DNA of 64,000 nt, from contig JAXMCK010000005.1 of NCBI GenBank assembly GCA_046349395.1, positions 496,001 through 560,000 on the forward strand, given 5' to 3'. Shown here piece by piece: positions 35,163-43,182 of this stretch. This DNA is from JAXMCK01 sp046349395. Lineage in GTDB: Bacteria > Pseudomonadota > Alphaproteobacteria > Geminicoccales > Geminicoccaceae. The notes under the pieces are model-generated. The model saw only the letters and a program-made list of their open reading frames with translations. It did no database searches and was not told where the DNA came from. The position numbers were made by a program, and so were the translations under genes. Position 1 is the stretch's first letter, and every line of letters begins with the position of its first letter.

Positions 35163-35726
35163 CTACGCCTTGCAGGCGGCCTCCGCCTTGAGGGCGGTCT
35201 CGTCGAAGATCGCTTCCAGCTCAGGACTGACCCCGCGCAACCCGTCGACCACCTCCCGCGCCCAGGCGACGTAGGCGAGGCGACGCTCGACCGGCCACTT
35301 CGCCGGCGGGCTCTGCGCCAGGGCCCGCAGATTGCTCGTCTTGTCGGCGAGCTTCAGCATCTTGGCACGCCGGCTCTTCGACGGCGCATGCTCGACCTGC
35401 CGTCGCTTCCGCTCCGCCTTCGGCAGCGACTTGTCGTCCGTCACCTCGGCGACGAGACCGGCCACGTCCTCGCCGAACGTGGCGGCCACCTCGGCCCGCG
35501 TGGTCGCCGTGTCCTCCACCACGTCGTGCAGCAGGGCTGCCGCGACCAGCCCCGGATCCGACCCCTCGGTCGCCTCCGCCACCAGGGCCGCGACCTCCGC
35601 CAGATGGTTGACATAGGGCTCGGCCGCGTCGCCTTTGCGGCGCTGGTGTTGGTGGCGCTCAGCGGCGAACAGGAAAGCCCTGCTGAGCAGCATCGTCGCC
35701 GCTGCCGAGGCACGCGCTTCCGTCAT
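35163..35726 (-). CDS. MESH1-like small alarmone hydrolase (HD domain)
   Basis: 187-residue stand-alone HD phosphohydrolase of the RelA/SpoT hydrolase type; length matches MESH1-like enzymes, with no synthetase domain. Motifs in order: RRKGDAAEPYVNHL, AALLHDVVEDT (the HD pair), TDDKSLPKAERKRRQ and KMLKLADKTSNLRAL. Known members hydrolyse (p)ppGpp, some NADPH. Probably cytoplasmic. Divergent from the LVIVD gene by 72 bp. No partner small alarmone synthetase or toxin is next to it. Confidence 0.85.
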   Translation of the reverse strand: MTEARASAAATMLLSRAFLFAAERHQHQRRKGDAAEPYVNHLAEVAALVAEATEGSDPGLVAAALLHDVVEDTATTRAEVAATFGEDVAGLVAEVTDDKSLPKAERKRRQVEHAPSKSRRAKMLKLADKTSNLRALAQSPPAKWPVERRLAYVAWAREVVDGLRGVSPELEAIFDETALKAEAACKA

Positions 35727-35798
35727 CTCTCTGTTTCCTCAGCTCGGGTCCGGCCCTGCCTGCCGACCCCGACCATAACGTTCCAGGAGTGATCGCCC

Positions 35799-37058
35799 AT
35801 GGCGAGCCAGGATCTGCCGGTCCCCGACTTCGCCCGCAACATGCGGCTCATCGGCCATAGCGACCAGGGCGGTCGCCCCGACGGCGTCCAGCTCATGGTC
35901 AGCCGCGGCCACGCCTTCATCGGCCACATGTTCAGCAAGGGCTTCTCGATCGTCGACGTGAAGAACCCGCGCAAGCCGAAGGCGGTGAACTACGTCGCGG
36001 CACCGGCCGGCACGTGGAACATCCACCTGCAGACGCACGGCGACCTGCTGCTGGTCATCCACGCCAAGGACATGTTCGCCGCCGCCGAGTTCCAGGACGA
36101 GCGCGCCTACTACAAGACCCAGGTCGGCCAGACGGTCGGCACCGCGGAACCGGCGAAGAAGGGCCGCGACTGGTCGGCCGGCATGGCCGTCTACGACATC
36201 AAGAACCCGGCCAACCCGAAACAGATCGGGTTCATGGCCGTCGAGGGCGGCGGCGTGCACCGGATCTGGTACACGGGCGGCCGCTGGGCCTACGTCTCGG
36301 CACTGCTCGACGGCTTCACCGACTACATCTTCATGACCGTCGACATGGGCGACCCCACCAAGCCGCGCGAGGCTGGCCGCTGGTGGATCCCCGGCATGAA
36401 CACCGCCAAGGGCGAGAAGCCGACCTGGGAGTCACACCGTCGCTACGGCCTGCACCACGCCATCGTCCACGGCGACACCGCGTATGCCGCCTGGCGCGAC
36501 GCCGGCATGGTGGTCATCGACGTCAAGGACCGCGCCAAGCCGCAACTGATCGTGCACCGCAACTGGTCGCCCCCCTTCGGCGGCGGCACCCACAATTGCC
36601 TCCCGCTGCCCGACCGCGACCTGCTGGTCGTGCTGGACGAGGCCGTGCTCGACAATCTGGAGGACGGGCTCAAGCACATCTGGATGTTCGACAACCGGGT
36701 GCCGTCGAACCCGATCAGCATCGGCACTTTCCCCGTACCGGCCGAGGTCGACTACGCCAACAAGGGCGGCCATTTCGGCCCGCACAATGTCTACGAAAAC
36801 CGGCCCGAGGGTCTCGTCTCCTCGGACCTTATCTTCGCCACCTACCAGAACGCCGGCGTGCGGGTGATCGACATCAAGAACCCCTACCGCCCCGTCGAGG
36901 TGGGTGCGCTCGTCCCGCCCGCCCCCGAGCGCCTCGTCGACCACCGCCCGAACCGCTCCAAGGTCATCCAGTCCTGCGACGTGTTCGTCGACAAGAACGG
37001 CCTCATCTATAGCAACGACTACAATGGCGGCCTCTACATCATGGAATACACCGGCTGA
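35799..37058 (+). CDS. LVIVD-repeat beta-propeller protein
   Basis: 419 residues built of repeats of the form x-V-I-D-(I/V)-K-(N/D)-P-x-x-P: SIVDVKNPRKPK, AVYDIKNPANPKQIG, MVVIDVKDRAKPQ and VRVIDIKNPYRPVEVG, interleaved with His-rich loops (GLHHAIVHGD, GGTHNCLPLPDRD, GGHFGPHNVYENR). The LVIVD family has no established activity. No signal peptide is visible. Followed by the trp leader region; no functional connection is evident. Confidence 0.85.
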   Translation: MASQDLPVPDFARNMRLIGHSDQGGRPDGVQLMVSRGHAFIGHMFSKGFSIVDVKNPRKPKAVNYVAAPAGTWNIHLQTHGDLLLVIHAKDMFAAAEFQDERAYYKTQVGQTVGTAEPAKKGRDWSAGMAVYDIKNPANPKQIGFMAVEGGGVHRIWYTGGRWAYVSALLDGFTDYIFMTVDMGDPTKPREAGRWWIPGMNTAKGEKPTWESHRRYGLHHAIVHGDTAYAAWRDAGMVVIDVKDRAKPQLIVHRNWSPPFGGGTHNCLPLPDRDLLVVLDEAVLDNLEDGLKHIWMFDNRVPSNPISIGTFPVPAEVDYANKGGHFGPHNVYENRPEGLVSSDLIFATYQNAGVRVIDIKNPYRPVEVGALVPPAPERLVDHRPNRSKVIQSCDVFVDKNGLIYSNDYNGGLYIMEYTG

Positions 37059-37119
37059 ACCTCGACGGCGGGACGATGCGCCGCTTGCATCGGTCCCGCC
37101 CCCATGGCATCCGCCGGCC

Positions 37120-37167
37120 ATGCACATCGCGCTGACCACCCGTCGTCATTGGTGGCGCTCCTCCTAA
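37120..37167 (+). CDS. Trp leader peptide of the trpS attenuator
   Basis: Fifteen-residue open frame MHIALTTRRHWWRSS with tandem Trp codons TGG TGG at 37150-37155 and a TAA at 37165-37167. Tandem rare Trp codons in a short peptide upstream of a Trp-related gene are the hallmark of ribosome-mediated attenuation. It is in a different frame from trpS. No strong ribosome-binding site is seen (GCCGGCC precedes it), which lowers certainty slightly. Confidence 0.75.
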   Translation: MHIALTTRRHWWRSS

Positions 37168-37227
37168 GGAGCGGCGCGTCGTCCTTTTCGTCCCAGATGT
37201 CGCCGCCGTCGATCGGCCGGCGACATC
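37156..37227 (+). promoter_or_regulatory. transcription attenuator for trpS
   Basis: Three mutually exclusive pairings can be drawn. Pause hairpin: CGCTCC (37156-37161) with GGAGCG (37168-37173). Antiterminator: GCGGCG (37171-37176) with CGCCGC (37201-37206). Terminator: GATGTCGCCG (37196-37205) with CGGCGACATC (37218-37227), a perfect 10-bp stem followed by GTCCTCTCC. A ribosome stalled on the Trp codons would cover the first arm and favour the antiterminator. The geometry fits the classical trp model. Confidence 0.7.
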
Positions 37228-37280
37228 GTCCTCTCCCCACCTCGCTTCCGATCTCGGCGGCTCCCAACCGGAGAGCCCCC

Positions 37281-38297
37281 ATGAACGCCTGTCTCGAGAA
37301 GCCCGTCATCCTCACCGGCGACCGGACCACCGGCCCGCTCCATCTCGGCCACTATGTCGGCTCCCTGCGCAACCGCGTCCGCCTGCAGGAGACGCACGAC
37401 CAGTTCCTGCTCCTGGCCGACACCCAGGCGCTCACCGACCATGCGCACGACCCCGACAAGGTCCGCCGCAACGTGCTGGAAGTGGCCCTCGACTATCTGG
37501 CCGTCGGCATCGATCCCGACCGCACAACGATCTGCGTCCAGTCCGCCCTGCCGGCTCTGGCCGAACTGACGATGCTCTACCTCAACTTCGTCACTGTCGC
37601 CCGGCTGGAGCGCAACCCGACGATCAAGGACGAGATCCGCCTCCGCGGCTTCGGCCGCGACATCCCGGCGGGCTTTCTCTGCTATCCCGTCGCCCAGGCG
37701 GCCGACATCACCGGCTTTCGGGCCACCGTCGTCCCCGTCGGCGAGGACCAGGCGCCGCTCATCGAGCAGACCAACGAGATCGTGCGCCGCATCAACCACC
37801 AGGCCGGCCGCCGCCTCCTGCCGGAGGCCGAAGCCGTCATCCCGCCGGTCGGCCGCCTCCCCGGCGTCGACGGCAAGGCGAAGATGAGCAAGTCCCAGGG
37901 CAACGCGATCCTGCTCGGCGCCACGCCCGAGGAGATCCGCGACGCCGTGCACCGGATGTACACCGACCCGAACCATCTCCGTGCCGCCGACCCCGGCACC
38001 GTCGAGGGCAATGTCGTCTTCACCTGGCTCGACGCCTTCGACGAGGACACGGCCACGGTCGCCGACCTCAAGGCCCACTACCGCCGGGGCGGTCTCGGCG
38101 ACATGGCCCTGAAGCGCCGGCTGGAAGCGATCCTCCAGGACCTCTTGGCCCCCATCCGCCAGCGCCGCGCCGCCTACGCTGCCGACCCCGGCTATGTCCT
38201 CGACATCCTCCGCCGCGGCACCGAGCGCGCCCGCGCCGTCACCGAGACGACCCTCCGCGACGTACGCGCCGGCCTCGGGCTCTTCCGCTTCGCTTGA
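37281..38297 (+). CDS. trpS: tryptophanyl-tRNA synthetase, second (Firmicutes-like) type
   Basis: Charges tRNA-Trp with tryptophan. 338 residues, class I fold: HIGH-type motif GPLHLGHYVGS and KMSKS motif AKMSKSQGN. The start VILTGDRTTGPLHLGHYVG, the NPTIKDEIRLRGFG segment and the C-terminal GGLGDMALKRRLE region match the ILTGDRPTG type common in Firmicutes, not the usual proteobacterial SGVQPTGNLHLGN type. It is therefore probably an auxiliary enzyme. The Trp-Trp leader and attenuator upstream make its expression depend on charged tRNA-Trp. Auxiliary TrpRS of Streptomyces coelicolor is regulated this way and gives indolmycin resistance. Confidence 0.9.
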   Translation: MNACLEKPVILTGDRTTGPLHLGHYVGSLRNRVRLQETHDQFLLLADTQALTDHAHDPDKVRRNVLEVALDYLAVGIDPDRTTICVQSALPALAELTMLYLNFVTVARLERNPTIKDEIRLRGFGRDIPAGFLCYPVAQAADITGFRATVVPVGEDQAPLIEQTNEIVRRINHQAGRRLLPEAEAVIPPVGRLPGVDGKAKMSKSQGNAILLGATPEEIRDAVHRMYTDPNHLRAADPGTVEGNVVFTWLDAFDEDTATVADLKAHYRRGGLGDMALKRRLEAILQDLLAPIRQRRAAYAADPGYVLDILRRGTERARAVTETTLRDVRAGLGLFRFA

Positions 38298-38408
38298 CCG
38301 CCGCGAAGGACTTGCGCCGACGATCTGTTCACTGTCATTTCTGAACCAGAACATTGGAGACCTCGACTAACTTCATGGAAAGTCAAGGGTTACGGGAGCA
38401 GAGAGCGG

Positions 38409-40337
38409 GTGTGCGGCATCGCTGCGATCTGGCGTCACGAGGGAGCCTCCGAGGAGGACCCACGTCGGATCGCGGCGATGACCCGATCCCTCGCCCACCG
38501 CGGCCCCGACGACGAAGCCTACGCGCTGGTCGACCGCGGGCGGGGGAAGACCACGGTCACGCGCAAGTTGAGCAGTGACGTCCCGGCCGACCTGCTGCTC
38601 GGGGTCCGCCGCCTCGCCGTGACGGACCTGGGTCCCCACGGCGCCCAGCCCGCGACCAACGAGGACGGCAGCATCCTCGTCGTCCTCAACGGTGCGATCT
38701 TCGACCATGCCGACCTGCGCGCCGACCTCATCGCCCGCGGCCACGTCTTCCGCTCGGCCTCCGACACCGAGGTCATCGCCCACGCCTACGAGGAATGGGG
38801 CGAGACCTGCGTTACCCGCTTCAACGGCATGTGGGCGTTCCTCCTCTGGGACGGCCGGCGTCGCCGCCTCTTCTCCTCCCGCGACCGCTTCGGCATCAAG
38901 CCGCTCGTCATGGCACGCACGCCCGCCGTGACCGCCTTCGCCTCGGAGCCGCAGGCCCTCCTCGTCGGCGGAATCGTGACGTCCGCCGCCGATCTCGCCG
39001 TTGTCGGGCAGTGGCTTGCCCCGGGCATCCCGATCCTCGGCAGCCGCACGCCCTTCATCGGCATCGAGCAGGTGCCGCCGGCGACGAACCTGATCCTCGA
39101 CGCCAACGGCCTGCGCTCGTTTCGCTACTGGGACTGGCCCGCTCCGGCCGAGCCCGCCGCCACGGCACCCGTCGAGGCGTTCGGCACCCTTCTCCAGGAC
39201 GCGGTTCGCCTGCGCTGCCTCGCCGACGTGCCAGCTTCGCTCCTGCTCAGCGGCGGCATGGACTCCTCGGCCATCGCCGCCCTCGCCGGCCTGGACGGTG
39301 CCGGCGACACGCTCCCGGCCTTCACCGCCACCTTCCAAGGCCACAAGCTGGACGAAAGTCGCCATGCCACCGCCGCCGCCGACCATGCGGGCCTGCCGCT
39401 GACCCTGGTGTCGGGCGATCCGGTCGATCTCGACCGCGGCCTCGACGCCACCGTCCAGCATCTGCAAGGCCCGCCTGCGCTGGGCCAGATCGTCTCCCGC
39501 GACCTTCTGCTGGCAGCCGTCGCCCGGGCCGGGCGGACGGTGGTCCTGGAGGGCCAGGGTGCCGACGAGCTGTTGGCCGGCTACGGCGATCGGTGCCTCG
39601 GCCCCTATGTGAGGGCCGCCCTCGCCGCCAGCGACCTACTCGGCGCCGCCCGTGCCCTGGTGCGGCCGCAAGTGCTGCGCGACGTCGTGCTCCCGAGACT
39701 ACGCCGTCGTCGGACGGGCCCGAACCTTGCCGTCACTGCACTGCTGCGGCGCGACATGCGCGTGGATCGTCCTCTCCCCCGCCCGGTCGCCTCCGGCCGC
39801 GATCCTCTGACGGCCCACCTGATCGACGACCACGAGCGCGCCGTCCTGCCCTACCTGCTCCATTTCGGCGACGCGATCTCCTCCGCCCACGCTCTGGAAT
39901 CGCGCCTGCCCTTCCTCGACCACCGCCTGGTCGAGATGGTCACGCGCCTGCCCGTGCGCTGGAAGCAGGACGGACCGGTGGGCAAGATCGTGCACCGTCG
40001 GGCCATGGAGGGAACCATGGCGCCCGCCGTGCTGGCGCGACGCGACAAGATGGGCTTCGGCACACCCATGGCCCGCTGGCTCACGCCGCGCGTCCTGGAG
40101 CGCTGGCGTGACGAGCTGCTGACACCCGACAGCCGCACCCGCGACCTCTGCGACCCGCGCGCCCTCACCGGGCTGTTCGAGGCCGCCGGCACGACCCCGC
40201 GCGCCGCGTCGATGCTGTTCCGTGCCGCCGGCGTCGAGCGCTGGTGGCGCCGCTGGATCGACGCTCCCGCCGCGTCGCCCGCCTACTCGGCCGCTTCCAG
40301 CATCACGTCGTTCACCGGCACCTCGCACCCGGCCTGA
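38409..40337 (+). CDS. asparagine synthetase (glutamine-hydrolysing)-like protein
   Basis: 642 residues with both AsnB domains. Start GTG at 38409 gives M-C-G-I-A-A-I, so the Ntn nucleophile Cys2 is present. The glutaminase half has LAHRGPDDE and GAIFDHADLR; the synthetase half has the PP-loop LLLSGGMDSSAIAAL and EGQGADELLAGYGDRC. Such proteins make asparagine or amidate peptide and polysaccharide components; lasso-peptide cyclases are relatives, but no lasso protease or precursor is nearby. AT-richer DNA at 38320-38360 may hold the promoter. The 3' end overlaps the opposite-strand radical SAM gene by 55 bp. Confidence 0.88.
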   Translation: MCGIAAIWRHEGASEEDPRRIAAMTRSLAHRGPDDEAYALVDRGRGKTTVTRKLSSDVPADLLLGVRRLAVTDLGPHGAQPATNEDGSILVVLNGAIFDHADLRADLIARGHVFRSASDTEVIAHAYEEWGETCVTRFNGMWAFLLWDGRRRRLFSSRDRFGIKPLVMARTPAVTAFASEPQALLVGGIVTSAADLAVVGQWLAPGIPILGSRTPFIGIEQVPPATNLILDANGLRSFRYWDWPAPAEPAATAPVEAFGTLLQDAVRLRCLADVPASLLLSGGMDSSAIAALAGLDGAGDTLPAFTATFQGHKLDESRHATAAADHAGLPLTLVSGDPVDLDRGLDATVQHLQGPPALGQIVSRDLLLAAVARAGRTVVLEGQGADELLAGYGDRCLGPYVRAALAASDLLGAARALVRPQVLRDVVLPRLRRRRTGPNLAVTALLRRDMRVDRPLPRPVASGRDPLTAHLIDDHERAVLPYLLHFGDAISSAHALESRLPFLDHRLVEMVTRLPVRWKQDGPVGKIVHRRAMEGTMAPAVLARRDKMGFGTPMARWLTPRVLERWRDELLTPDSRTRDLCDPRALTGLFEAAGTTPRAASMLFRAAGVERWWRRWIDAPAASPAYSAASSITSFTGTSHPA

Positions 40338-41200
40338 TCCGGCACGCAGGTCTGCCGGGTCCGGTCGCCGACCCCGCTCCACAGTTCGGCATGGACCTTG
40401 TGCCGGAACGCGCCGAGGGCGGCACCCTGCACGATCTCGGCCAGCGGCGTCTCGCGCACGTTCCCGACCGGGCTGTGCCGCGCCATCACACAAGGGTAAG
40501 CCGTCCCGTCCGGCGTGATGCAGAGCTTGCCGGCCCAGCAATGCCCGCAGAGTTCGTCCTGCTGTTCCGGTACCGACCCGATCTGCATCGCCCGCCCGAG
40601 CTTCCGCGTCGGCGACACCGTGACGTGCTGCACGCCCATGGCGCGCAGGAACCGCTCGGTCTCGGCCACGTCGCTCTCGGCCTGATCGACCACCGTCACC
40701 GCGGCCGATGTCGGAATGCCCGCTTCCAGCAGCACGCGCAGATTGCGCAAGGACCGCGCATGGCTCGTACGCACCCGCGTAATCGCGTCGTGCGCGGTCT
40801 CGTCGCTCGAATGGATCGAGGTGAGGAACCGGATATCGTTGGCGGCCGCGAAGGCCACGGTTGCGGGCTCCAGCTTCGTCAGGTTGGTGAACACCTCGAT
40901 CGTGCCGAAGCCATACGCCTTGGCGTCGGTGAGAACGGTGCCGAAGTCCTTGCTCAGCTGCGGCTCGCCACCAATCAGTTGCAGCTTGCCGCAGCCGAGA
41001 TCCCGCGCCTGCCGCATGACCCCGCGATAGTCCTCGACCGTCAGCAGGTCCCGGTTGCCGCTGTACGGCCCGGAATCCGTGTAGCAGTGCACGCAGTTGA
41101 GGTTGCAGCGATAGGTCAGCTCGAGCCAGAGGAAGTCGAGCCCCCGCCCGAGCGAACCGTAGCCCGCGTCCGTTTCTGCCGTCCCGGTCGCCAGATCCAT
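40283..41200 (-). CDS. radical SAM protein with SPASM-like C-terminal domain
   Basis: 305 residues. The SAM-cluster motif C32-x3-C36-x2-C39 lies in TYRCNLNCVHCY, followed by IGGEPQLSKD. The C-terminal part carries additional cysteines (LCGHCWAGKLC, YPCVMA, TCVPDQAGC) as in SPASM/twitch auxiliary-cluster enzymes, many of which mature ribosomal peptides or enzymes. ATG at 41200 with GAGGCGGGG upstream; a longer in-frame extension toward 42241 is antisense to a DUF924 gene and was rejected. Substrate unknown; no PqqD-like gene or short peptide gene is adjacent. Confidence 0.85.
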   Translation of the reverse strand: MDLATGTAETDAGYGSLGRGLDFLWLELTYRCNLNCVHCYTDSGPYSGNRDLLTVEDYRGVMRQARDLGCGKLQLIGGEPQLSKDFGTVLTDAKAYGFGTIEVFTNLTKLEPATVAFAAANDIRFLTSIHSSDETAHDAITRVRTSHARSLRNLRVLLEAGIPTSAAVTVVDQAESDVAETERFLRAMGVQHVTVSPTRKLGRAMQIGSVPEQQDELCGHCWAGKLCITPDGTAYPCVMARHSPVGNVRETPLAEIVQGAALGAFRHKVHAELWSGVGDRTRQTCVPDQAGCEVPVNDVMLEAAE

Positions 41201-41383
41201 CTCGGCCCCGCCTCGCGACGTCCCCCGTGGCCGCGGACCATGCCGATGTTTCGAGCCCGAGGCGAGGCGGCCAGTTGCCGCCATGACATGCCGGAAACGC
41301 ATTCCGCATCGCACTGAAACGACCGGCTCGGACGCTGCCCTCCATGACGGATCCGAAGGATCCGCCGACCAGGGTAACGGACC

Positions 41384-42064
41384 ATGCATGCCGACATCGA
41401 CTTCGCCGTCGACCGCACCACCCGACAGGAATGGCGGGTCGTCCACGAGTACTGGTTCCCGCCCCACCTTCCCACAGCCGATGCCGCGACCCATCGTAAG
41501 ACGTTCGAGTTCTGGTTCGCCGGTGGAGCCAACCCCGGTCTCTCCGCCTTCGCCGACCTCGTCGATGCCGCCATACGGCAGGAGCTCGACCATTGGCGCA
41601 CGACACCCCAGGGCCGCCTCTCCCTCATCCTCCTGCTCGACCAGTTCCCGCGCGGCCTCTTCGCCGGCCGACCCGAAGCCTATGCCGGCGACGCGCCGGC
41701 CCTTCGCCTCGCCCTCGAAGGCCTTGAGATCGGCCACTACGACGCGCTGCGGACACCCTGGGAGAAGACCTTCTTCTTCATGCCGCTCGCCCACGCCGAA
41801 GGCCCGTTCCACGTCCGCCGCCTGAAGCGCGTCGTCCGCCTCGCCGAGCGGGTCGCCGCCGAGGCACCCCCCCGCCTTCGCCCCCTCTACGCGTTCTCCG
41901 CCAGCCAGCCGCGTGCTCATCTCGACGTGATCCGCCGCTTCGGCCGCTATCCGCACCGTAACGCCATCTTCGGCCGCCGCTCCACGCCCGAGGAACTGGC
42001 CTATCTGGCTGAAGGAAAGCTCGTCCACCAGCGCCGCCCGCCCGAGGTCGACGCTACCGGTTGA
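41384..42064 (+). CDS. DUF924 family protein
   Basis: 226 residues. Family marks: FWFAGGANPG, LILLLDQFPRGLFAGRPEAYAGDAPA, FFFMPLAHAE and FGRYPHRNAIFGR at the end. All-helical TPR-like fold by family; function not established. The first 30 residues (HADIDFAVDRTTRQEWRVVHEYWF) are less typical, so the true start may be slightly further in. Divergent from the radical SAM gene. Its stop lies 2 bp before the long inverted repeat at 42066. Confidence 0.82.
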   Translation: MHADIDFAVDRTTRQEWRVVHEYWFPPHLPTADAATHRKTFEFWFAGGANPGLSAFADLVDAAIRQELDHWRTTPQGRLSLILLLDQFPRGLFAGRPEAYAGDAPALRLALEGLEIGHYDALRTPWEKTFFFMPLAHAEGPFHVRRLKRVVRLAERVAAEAPPRLRPLYAFSASQPRAHLDVIRRFGRYPHRNAIFGRRSTPEELAYLAEGKLVHQRRPPEVDATG

Positions 42065-42065
42065 C

Positions 42066-42099
42066 TCCACGATACGAGACGCCATTCTCCTATCGTGGA
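42066..42099. promoter_or_regulatory. 14-bp inverted repeat covering the XRE regulator start
   Basis: Left arm TCCACGATACGAGA, 6-nt centre, right arm TCTCCTATCGTGGA: 13 of 14 positions pair. The GTG start of the XRE-cupin regulator (42095) lies inside the right arm. It could be an autoregulatory operator, or a hairpin ending the DUF924 transcript and hiding the regulator's start. Confidence 0.65.
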
Positions 42100-42664
42100 C
42101 AGCGAAGCCGACCTCCTCACCCTCATCGGCACCCGCGTCGCCGACCGGCGCGCCGCCCTCGGTCTCACCCTCGACGAGGTGGCGGCCCGCGCCGATGTCA
42201 GCCGGGCCATGGTCTCCCGCATCGAACGCGGCGAGGTCCACGCCAGTGCCGTCGTCCTCGATCGGCTCTGTTCCGGCCTCGGCCTCACCCTCTCCGCCCT
42301 CTTCGCCCGCGACGCCGCTCCACCACTCTTGCGTCGCGCCGACCAGCCCGTCTGGCGCGACCCCGCCACCGGTTATCTCCGCCGTGAGGTCGCCCCCTCA
42401 GGCACCGGCTCGCCCGTCCGCATCGTCGAGGTCGAGTTCCCGCCCGGTGCGGAGATCGCCTTCGAGCCCACCCGACACCGCGTCGTCGACCAGCATGTCT
42501 GGGTGCTGGACGGCACGATCGAGGCCACGCTCGGCGACACGACGTGGCGACTCGCCAAGGGCGACTGCCTCCACATGCGCCTCGGCCCCGGCAACGCCTT
42601 CCGCAACCCCGGCCCGAAGCCCGCCCGCTACGCCGTCATCCTCACCTCGGAACCGGTGCCATGA
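42095..42664 (+). CDS. XRE-type HTH regulator with C-terminal cupin
   Basis: 189 residues. The N-terminal helix-turn-helix is RRAALGLTLDEVAARADVSRAMVSRIERG. The C-terminal cupin has VEFPPGAEIAF, HRVVDQHVWVLDGTIEATLGD and LGPGNAFRNPG, a ligand-sensing beta-barrel in this family. GTG start at 42095 without a visible ribosome-binding site, so translation may be leaderless or the start may lie further in. Its stop overlaps the GNAT start, so the pair is co-expressed and the regulator probably controls the acetyltransferase and itself. Confidence 0.85.
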   Translation: MDSEADLLTLIGTRVADRRAALGLTLDEVAARADVSRAMVSRIERGEVHASAVVLDRLCSGLGLTLSALFARDAAPPLLRRADQPVWRDPATGYLRREVAPSGTGSPVRIVEVEFPPGAEIAFEPTRHRVVDQHVWVLDGTIEATLGDTTWRLAKGDCLHMRLGPGNAFRNPGPKPARYAVILTSEPVP

Positions 42665-43182
42665 GCCACGAGATCCGCCTGCTCACCCCCGCCGAGGCAC
42701 AGGACCGCTACACGGATCTCGTCGACCTCCTCGTCGACGCCGTCGAGAACGGCGCCTCGGTCAACTTCGTGTGGCCGATGACCCGCGAGAAGTCGGCACG
42801 CTGGTGGACCGGCGCCCTCGCCTCCCACGCCCGCGGCGAGCGCCTGATCTTCACGGCCGAGGCCACGGGGCGCGTCGACGGCACCGTGCAACTCGTCCCA
42901 GCCCCGCAGGAGAACCAGCCCTTCCGCGCCGACCTCGCCAAGATGCTGGTCCGCAGCACCGCGCGCCGCCAGGGCATCGGCACGACCCTTCTCGCCGCCG
43001 CCGAGACCGAGGCCCGCCGCATCGGCCGGACCCTCCTCACCCTCGACACCGAGACCGGAAGCGACGGCGAGCGCCTCTATGCCAGCGCCGGCTGGATCAA
43101 GTTCGGCGAGGTCCCCGGCTACGCGCTGCGCGCCGACCTTCCGACCCCCGACCCGGCGAGCTTCTTCTACAAACGGCTCTAG
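42661..43182 (+). CDS. GNAT family N-acetyltransferase
   Basis: 173 residues. Acetyl-CoA-binding motif A is LVRSTARRQGIGTTLLAAAETEARRIGRTLLTLDTE, followed by AERLYASAGWIKFGEVPGY, typical of GNAT ends. The acceptor substrate is unknown. The ATG at 42661 overlaps the XRE-cupin stop. Convergent with the next gene, sharing 4 bp. Confidence 0.87.
   Translation: MSHEIRLLTPAEAQDRYTDLVDLLVDAVENGASVNFVWPMTREKSARWWTGALASHARGERLIFTAEATGRVDGTVQLVPAPQENQPFRADLAKMLVRSTARRQGIGTTLLAAAETEARRIGRTLLTLDTETGSDGERLYASAGWIKFGEVPGYALRADLPTPDPASFFYKRL

Noticed and set aside
38354..38578. Short frame upstream of the asparagine synthetase as a RiPP precursor
   Set aside because: It overlaps the synthetase start, has no leader/core layout, and begins from a weak TTG.
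38409..40337. Lasso-peptide cyclase
   Set aside because: The glutaminase nucleophile Cys2 is intact and no lasso protease, leader-binding protein or precursor lies beside it; the distant PqqD-like gene is in another operon.
41201..42241. N-terminal extension of the radical SAM protein
   Set aside because: It is antisense to the DUF924 gene and resembles no radical SAM N-terminus; the ATG at 41200 fits the family.
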